Below are positions 14,050-18,487 of a stretch of DNA of 18,487 bases, in pieces (the first letter of the stretch is position 1; each line of letters opens with the position of its first letter). The notes under the pieces were generated by a model that made no database searches, had not been told where the DNA came from, and saw only the letters and a program-made list of their open reading frames with translations. This DNA is from an uncultured Flavobacteriaceae bacterium (GTDB taxonomy: Bacteria; Bacteroidota; Bacteroidia; Flavobacteriales; Flavobacteriaceae): positions 1 to 18,487 of the forward strand of contig CALIIP010000263.1 of assembly GCA_938018045.1 (NCBI GenBank), read 5' to 3'. A program made the position numbers and the translations under genes.

Positions 14050-16173
14050 TTAACCTTTTGCTTTTTCTATTACTGCTTCTGATATATGAGAAGGAGTTTG
14101 TGAAAAATGTGAGAATTCCATTGTTGATGTTGCTCTACCTGAAGATAATGTTCTCAAAGTAGTTACATAACCAAACATTTCTGATAATGGAACGTCTGCT
14201 TTGACAACTTTAGCTCCTGCTCTGTCATCCATTGCATTAACTTGACCTCTACGCTTATTTAAATCTCCAACAATATCACCCATATTTTCTTCAGGTGTTA
14301 CTACGTCCATTTTCATAATTGGTTCAAGAATTACTGCTCCGGCTGCTTTCGCACAAGATTTGTAACCTAACTTTGCAGCTAATTCAAAAGAAAGTGCATC
14401 AGAATCTACAGGGTGGAAAGATCCATCTGTAAGAGTTATCTTCATTGTATCCATTTCAAATCCTGCTAAAGGACCGTTCTTCATTGCTGCAGCAAAACCT
14501 TTTTCTACTGAAGGAATAAATTCTTTAGGGATACGCCCTCCTTTAATCTTATCTTCAAATTGTAATCCTGGACCTTCGAAATCTTCATCCGCAGGACCCA
14601 TTTCAAATACAATATCACCAAATTTACCACGTCCACCAGATTGCTTCTTATAAGTTTCTCTGTGCTCAGCAGTTTTGGTTAGCGCTTCTTTATATTCAAC
14701 TTGAGGTTCACCTTCGTTCACTTCAACTTTAAATTCACGTTTTAATCTATCAACAATAATATCTAAGTGCAATTCTCCCATTCCTGAAATAATTGTTTGT
14801 CCTGATGCTTCATCAGTTTTCACTTGGAAAGTTGGATCTTCTTCTGCTAATTTTGATAAAGCCATTCCTAACTTCTCAACATCTGCCTTTGTCTTAGGTT
14901 CAACTGCAATACCAATTACTGGATCTGGAAAATCCATTGATTCTAATACAATTGGGTGTTTTAAATCACTCATTGTATCTCCAGTTTTAATATCCTTAAA
15001 ACCTACAGCAGCTCCAATATCTCCTGCTTCAATATATTCAATTGCGTTTTGCTTATTAGAGTGCATTTGGTAAATTCTAGAAATACGTTCTTTTTTCCCT
15101 GAACGGTTATTCAAAATATAAGAACCTGCATCTAAACGACCAGAATATGCTCTAAAAAATGCTAAACGACCAACAAAAGGATCTGTTGCAATTTTAAATG
15201 CTAAAGCAGCAAAAGGCTCCTTTACATCTGGCTTACGTAATTCTTCTTTTTCTGTATCTGGGTTTACACCAACAATACCATCTTTATCAAGTGGTGAAGG
15301 TAAATAACGACATACAGCATCTAATAAGAACTGAACACCTTTATTTTTAAACGCAGAACCACAAATCATTGGAATAATTGCCATATCCATTACAGCAGCA
15401 CGCAGCGCTTTATGCACTTCTTCTTCTGTGATAGAATCTTCATCTTCCATGAATTTTTCTAATAAATCCTCGTCATAACTAGCTACTTCTTCAATTAAAA
15501 GTGCACGGTATTTACGAGCTTCTTCTTTCATGTCTTCTGGAATCTCAATAACATCGAAAGTTGCTCCTTGAGTTTCGTCATGCCAAATAATCGCACGATT
15601 TTTCACTAAATCTACAACCCCTTTAAAATCCTCTTCATCTCCAATGTTTAAAACAATTGGCACTGCATTTGATTTTAACATGTCTTTAACTTGCTGACAA
15701 ACCATCAAAAAGTTAGACCCTTGACGGTCCATTTTATTTACAAATCCAATTCTTGGAACCTTGTAATTATCTGCTAGTCTCCAGTTAGTTTCAGATTGTG
15801 GCTCAACACCATCAACCGCACTAAACAAGAATACTAAACCATCTAAAACACGTAATGATCTATTTACCTCTACAGTAAAATCAACGTGTCCTGGAGTATC
15901 TATAATATTAAAATGATATCCTTTTGCATCTGCAGTTGGTTTTCCATTTTCAGTTGGAAAATCCCATGTACAAGTTGTTGCAGCAGAAGTAATAGTAATA
16001 CCTCTTTCCTGCTCTTGCTCCATCCAGTCCATTGTAGCAGCACCATCATGTACTTCACCAATTTTATGAGAAACACCTGTATAATAAAGGACACGCTCTG
16101 TAGTTGTTGTTTTACCAGCATCAATATGAGCAGCAATCCCAATATTTCTTGTATATTTTAAATCTCTTGCCAT
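14050..16173 (-). CDS. fusA: elongation factor G
   Basis: EF-G is the GTPase that drives translocation and, with RRF, ribosome recycling. The 707 residues match full-length EF-G. In the G domain the nucleotide motifs are intact: AHIDAGKT (15-22), RGITIT (58-63), DTPGHVD (92-98) and NKMD (146-149). The later domains include FKIATDPFVG, GMGELHLDIIVDR and the domain IV/V parts GGRGKFGDIVFE and GRATSTMEFSHF. The segment between residues 68 and 88 is about seven residues longer than in E. coli. It lies between rpsG (6 bp) and rpsJ (17 bp). No tuf gene follows, unlike in the E. coli str operon. Confidence 0.99.
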   Translation of the reverse strand: MARDLKYTRNIGIAAHIDAGKTTTTERVLYYTGVSHKIGEVHDGAATMDWMEQEQERGITITSAATTCTWDFPTENGKPTADAKGYHFNIIDTPGHVDFTVEVNRSLRVLDGLVFLFSAVDGVEPQSETNWRLADNYKVPRIGFVNKMDRQGSNFLMVCQQVKDMLKSNAVPIVLNIGDEEDFKGVVDLVKNRAIIWHDETQGATFDVIEIPEDMKEEARKYRALLIEEVASYDEDLLEKFMEDEDSITEEEVHKALRAAVMDMAIIPMICGSAFKNKGVQFLLDAVCRYLPSPLDKDGIVGVNPDTEKEELRKPDVKEPFAALAFKIATDPFVGRLAFFRAYSGRLDAGSYILNNRSGKKERISRIYQMHSNKQNAIEYIEAGDIGAAVGFKDIKTGDTMSDLKHPIVLESMDFPDPVIGIAVEPKTKADVEKLGMALSKLAEEDPTFQVKTDEASGQTIISGMGELHLDIIVDRLKREFKVEVNEGEPQVEYKEALTKTAEHRETYKKQSGGRGKFGDIVFEMGPADEDFEGPGLQFEDKIKGGRIPKEFIPSVEKGFAAAMKNGPLAGFEMDTMKITLTDGSFHPVDSDALSFELAAKLGYKSCAKAAGAVILEPIMKMDVVTPEENMGDIVGDLNKRRGQVNAMDDRAGAKVVKADVPLSEMFGYVTTLRTLSSGRATSTMEFSHFSQTPSHISEAVIEKAKG

Positions 16174-16179
16174 TTCTAA

Positions 16180-16656
16180 TTAAAATCTAAAGTGTGAAAA
16201 TGCTTTATTAGCTTCTGCCATCTTATGAACATCAACTCTCTTTTTAACAGCAGCACCTTCTTCTTTAGCAGCAGCTAAAATCTCTGCAGCTAATTTTTGA
16301 GCCATTGTTTTTTCATTACGTTTTCTTGTATATGAAATCAACCATTTAATTGCCATAGAAATTTTACGGTCTGGTCTAATTTGCTGTGGTATTTGGAATG
16401 TTGCTCCACCTACTCTTCGGCTACGAACTTCTACTTGTGGCATAACATTACCTAAAGCATCTTTCCATATCTCTAATGACGATTTCTCATCATCTTGTTT
16501 CTTTTCCTCTACGATGTCTAACGCATCATAAAATACTTTAAAAGCTGTTGATTTTTTACCATCCCACATTAAGTTATTTACAAAACGTGTTACCATTTGA
16601 TCATTAAACTTTGGATCTGGTAAAAGAATTCTTTTTTTCGCTCTTCTTTTTCTCAT
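16180..16656 (-). CDS. rpsG: 30S ribosomal protein uS7
   Basis: uS7 nucleates assembly of the 30S head and lies near the E site; in E. coli it represses the str operon. The 158 residues begin MRKRRAKKRILLPDPKF and include MWDGKKSTAFKVFYDAL (about 30-46), MPQVEVRSRRVGGATFQIP (about 73-91) and the C-terminal VKKRVDVHKMAEANKAFSHF. Length and ends fit the family. It lies 27 bp after rpsL and 6 bp before fusA. Confidence 0.99.
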   Translation of the reverse strand: MRKRRAKKRILLPDPKFNDQMVTRFVNNLMWDGKKSTAFKVFYDALDIVEEKKQDDEKSSLEIWKDALGNVMPQVEVRSRRVGGATFQIPQQIRPDRKISMAIKWLISYTRKRNEKTMAQKLAAEILAAAKEEGAAVKKRVDVHKMAEANKAFSHFRF

Positions 16657-16683
16657 GTCTTTACATTAATAGTTTTAATAAAT

Positions 16684-17055
16684 TTACTTTGGACGTTTTG
16701 CTCCGTATTTAGATCGACGTTGAGTTCTTCCCTCAACACCAGCAGTATCTAATGCTCCACGAACTATGTGGTATCTAACTCCAGGTAAATCTTTAACTCT
16801 TCCACCTCTAACTAATACTATCGAGTGCTCTTGTAAATTATGTCCTTCACCAGGAATATATGCATTTACCTCGTTACCGTTTGTTAAACGAACCCTTGCT
16901 ACTTTTCTCATTGCTGAGTTAGGCTTTTTAGGTGTCGTTGTATAAACACGAGTACATACTCCTCTTCTTTGAGGACATGAATTTAAAGCAACCGATTTAC
17001 TCTTCTTAGTTTTACTGGTTCTTCCTTTACGTACTAATTGTTGTATAGTTGGCAT
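16684..17055 (-). CDS. rpsL: 30S ribosomal protein uS12
   Basis: uS12 is at the decoding centre and sets translation accuracy. The 123 residues start MPTIQQLVRKGR and contain TTTPKKPNSAMRK (39-51) and RGGRVKDLPGVRYH (83-96). Lys43/44 and Lys88, where streptomycin-resistance changes occur in E. coli, are the wild-type residues. Asp89 is the site of beta-methylthiolation in E. coli; modification here is not known. It is the first gene of the whole minus-strand cluster, downstream of the promoter at 17112-17141, with about 50 bases of untranslated leader. Confidence 0.99.
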   Translation of the reverse strand: MPTIQQLVRKGRTSKTKKSKSVALNSCPQRRGVCTRVYTTTPKKPNSAMRKVARVRLTNGNEVNAYIPGEGHNLQEHSIVLVRGGRVKDLPGVRYHIVRGALDTAGVEGRTQRRSKYGAKRPK

Positions 17056-17091
17056 ACTAATTTGCTATTGTTTACGTTTTTTAATTGTTAA

Positions 17092-17108
17092 ACTCTCTTT
17101 TTAAGAGT
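17092..17108 (-). promoter_or_regulatory. small hairpin at the predicted 5' end of the str message
   Basis: Read on the minus strand, ACTCT (17108-17104) can pair with AGAGT (17096-17092) around a 7-base loop; an alternative register pairs CTCTT with AAGAG. It would lie at the very 5' end of the transcript made from the promoter just upstream. A 5'-terminal hairpin can slow RNA decay. Five pairs is a weak helix, so confidence is low. Confidence 0.3.
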
Positions 17109-17111
17109 GTG

Positions 17112-17141
17112 CAAATGTACAATTATTTTCCATTAATTCAA
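17112..17141 (-). promoter_or_regulatory. consensus Bacteroidota-type promoter of the str-S10-spc-alpha cluster
   Basis: On the minus strand, TTG (17141-17139) is followed after exactly 19 bases by TACATTTG (17119-17112). Both elements and the spacing fit the established Bacteroidota vegetative promoter TTG-N19-TAnnTTTG. Transcription would start near 17105-17107 and leave a leader of about 50 bases before the rpsL ATG at 17055. The upstream DNA is very AT-rich, as expected for a strong promoter. The rest of the 174-bp gap between the divergent genes shows no other clear element. Confidence 0.8.
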
Positions 17142-17229
17142 GCACTGATTAATTTATTTTTAAGATAGTTTTACTTATCGCAAGAATACCATATATTCAC
17201 AGAGAATTTATAACTCATTTTTTTATCTT

Positions 17230-18487
17230 TTGAAACAATATTTTACACCTTATATATATATCCTCATTTTTTTAGTTGCAATTCAAAATCTTTTCGCACA
17301 AAAAATTGAATTAAAAATTGTTGATAGTGATTCTATAAATAATTCAATTTTAAATTCTATTAGATTTAATCGTTTTCATGAAAATGAAAATTCTGTTTAT
17401 GAAGAAATTGACAGCGTATCAAAAAAACTTACTGAAACTGGTTTTATCGATAATTACATTACATCTATAAAAAAAGAAGATTCTTTATACATTGCACTTT
17501 ATGCTTTGGGCAAAAGTAAAAAAACAGTTACAATTTATTACAATTCTGATACTGTAGGTGAAAACAGTATCAAATCTTTTTCTTCTGATTTTAATGAAAA
17601 ATATTTTAAAATAAATATTAATAATGTTTCAGAAGTTTTAAATGGTCTTCTAAATCAATTAGAAAATGATGGGAATTCATTTGCTGAACTTTCGCTTAAA
17701 AATATTTCTAGTAAAGACAATGAATTGTTTGCTTATTTGCATATCAATAAAACAATCAAAAGAAAAATTGATGATATTTCTATAAATGGTTACGATGATT
17801 TTTCAAAATCATTTGTGAAATATCACCTAAACCTTAAAAAAGGATCTGTGTTTAATACTAAAAAATTAAAGTTCGCTTCACAAACAGTTCAAGCACTTCC
17901 TTTTGTATCGGAAATAAAACCTCCAGAAGTTTTGTTTACTAACGACTCAACTACAGTTTATTTATATCTACAAAAAAATAAATCAAATAAGTTTGATGGT
18001 TTAATTGGATTCTCATCAGACGAAAACGGAAAATTAAACTTCAATGGTTATTTAGATTTATTATTAAATAATGTTTTTAATAAAGGAGAAACCATAACTA
18101 TCAACTGGAAAAGTAATGGAAGCGACAGAAAGCGTTTTAATCTTGAAGTTGAAACTCCTTATATATTTAACTCACCGTTTACACCAAAAGTATACTTTAA
18201 TATATATAAGCAAGATTCTACCTTTTTAAATACAAGTGCTTTAGTTGACTTATCATATGCAATAAATCCTCAAAATAGTATTTCAGCAAAACTTCAAACA
18301 GAGAAATCAAGTGATTTAATAAATAACACAACTCAAAACAGCATAAATGAGTTTAGCAATCTTTTTTATGGAATCTCGTACACATATAAAAAAGAAGATC
18401 CTTTAAAACCTTTTCAAGATAAATTTTTCTTTAATCTAAATGCACTTAGTGGGAATAGAACATTAACTTCGAGTTCAGAAAAGTCCG
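17230..18487 (+). CDS. POTRA/beta-barrel outer-membrane protein, BamA/TamA-like (3' end cut by window edge)
   Basis: This reading frame is open from 17164 to the window end; 419 codons follow the proposed TTG start at 17230. There is no in-frame ATG anywhere in it. From the TTG, residues 1-23 form a signal peptide: Lys2, a hydrophobic run (YIYILIFLVAI) and a cut after LFA, leaving Gln24, as is common in this phylum. Residues 26-105 resemble a first POTRA-like fold. A clearer POTRA follows at about 176-250 (ISINGYDDF, LKKGSVFN, TTVYLYLQ). From FDGLIGF (255-261) alternating strands start, with ETPYIF (308-313) and YKQDSTF (326-332), as in Omp85 barrels. It probably inserts or exports outer-membrane or surface proteins, but it could be a more distant Omp85 member. 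It is transcribed away from rpsL. Confidence 0.8.
   Translation, partial: MKQYFTPYIYILIFLVAIQNLFAQKIELKIVDSDSINNSILNSIRFNRFHENENSVYEEIDSVSKKLTETGFIDNYITSIKKEDSLYIALYALGKSKKTVTIYYNSDTVGENSIKSFSSDFNEKYFKININNVSEVLNGLLNQLENDGNSFAELSLKNISSKDNELFAYLHINKTIKRKIDDISINGYDDFSKSFVKYHLNLKKGSVFNTKKLKFASQTVQALPFVSEIKPPEVLFTNDSTTVYLYLQKNKSNKFDGLIGFSSDENGKLNFNGYLDLLLNNVFNKGETITINWKSNGSDRKRFNLEVETPYIFNSPFTPKVYFNIYKQDSTFLNTSALVDLSYAINPQNSISAKLQTEKSSDLINNTTQNSINEFSNLFYGISYTYKKEDPLKPFQDKFFFNLNALSGNRTLTSSSEKS

Noticed and set aside
14255..14345. Possible frameshifts or resistance-type changes in fusA, rpsL, rpsE or rplV
   Set aside because: All frames are intact, and the key residues I could place (uS12 Lys43/44 and Lys88, the EF-G GTP motifs, the uS5 loop) are the standard ones.
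17166..17173. TAGTTTTA on the plus strand as -7 box for the outer-membrane gene
   Set aside because: The final G of TAnnTTTG is missing and no TTG lies 19 bases upstream.
17224..17232. TATCTTTTG on the plus strand as a -7 box
   Set aside because: It has one T too many for the consensus, lacks a -33 TTG, and covers the proposed TTG start codon.
1..18487. Mobile elements, CRISPR arrays, tRNA or rRNA genes
   Set aside because: The strand is packed with ribosomal genes; I saw no regularly spaced repeats, transposase genes, terminal inverted repeats or tRNA cloverleaf in the spacers.

Overview
The window is the large ribosomal-protein cluster (str - S10 - spc - alpha) of a low-GC member of the Bacteroidota, most likely a Flavobacteriaceae species. 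The placement rests on the gene order (rpsL-rpsG-fusA-rpsJ running straight into rplC with no tuf gene), the AT-rich composition, the lack of Shine-Dalgarno sequences, a promoter that fits the Bacteroidota consensus TTG-N19-TAnnTTTG, zinc-free versions of bL36, uS14 and uS4, and Flavobacteriaceae-like protein sequences. I cannot name the genus.

Layout. Thirty-two genes lie on the minus strand, so transcription runs from high to low coordinates. They are rpsL, rpsG, fusA and rpsJ (17055 to 13727); a 148-bp structured spacer; rplC, rplD, rplW, rplB, rpsS, rplV, rpsC, rplP, rpmC and rpsQ (13578 to 8829); rplN, rplX, rplE, rpsN, rpsH, rplF, rplR, rpsE, rpmD, rplO, secY, infA and rpmJ (8822 to 2999); and rpsM, rpsK, rpsD, rpoA and rplQ (2996 to the left edge, where rplQ is cut). 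Most genes are 2-25 bp apart; rplC/rplD and secY/infA share one base (TAATG). On the plus strand, from 17230 to the right edge, a divergent gene encodes the first part of a secreted POTRA/beta-barrel outer-membrane protein of the BamA/TamA type. It has a TTG start and is cut by the window end.

Function. The minus-strand cluster makes about half of the ribosomal proteins, plus EF-G, IF-1, the SecY channel and the RNA polymerase alpha subunit. It couples ribosome synthesis to transcription and membrane insertion. A consensus promoter lies about 57 bp upstream of rpsL.

What stands out. The genes are ordinary; the interest is in the spacers. The rpsJ-rplC spacer holds a near-perfect intrinsic terminator on the coding strand (10-bp stem, six U) ahead of 28 further genes, with a competing hairpin that overlaps its 5' arm. 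This is the layout of a transcription attenuator that could separate str-rpsJ from the rest. The rpsK-rpsD and rpsN-rpsH spacers also carry hairpins that could be autoregulatory leaders (S4 and S8 respectively; inference). I found no mobile element, CRISPR array, tRNA, rRNA or frameshift. Apart from the attenuator-like spacer, I saw no candidate for a new biological system.
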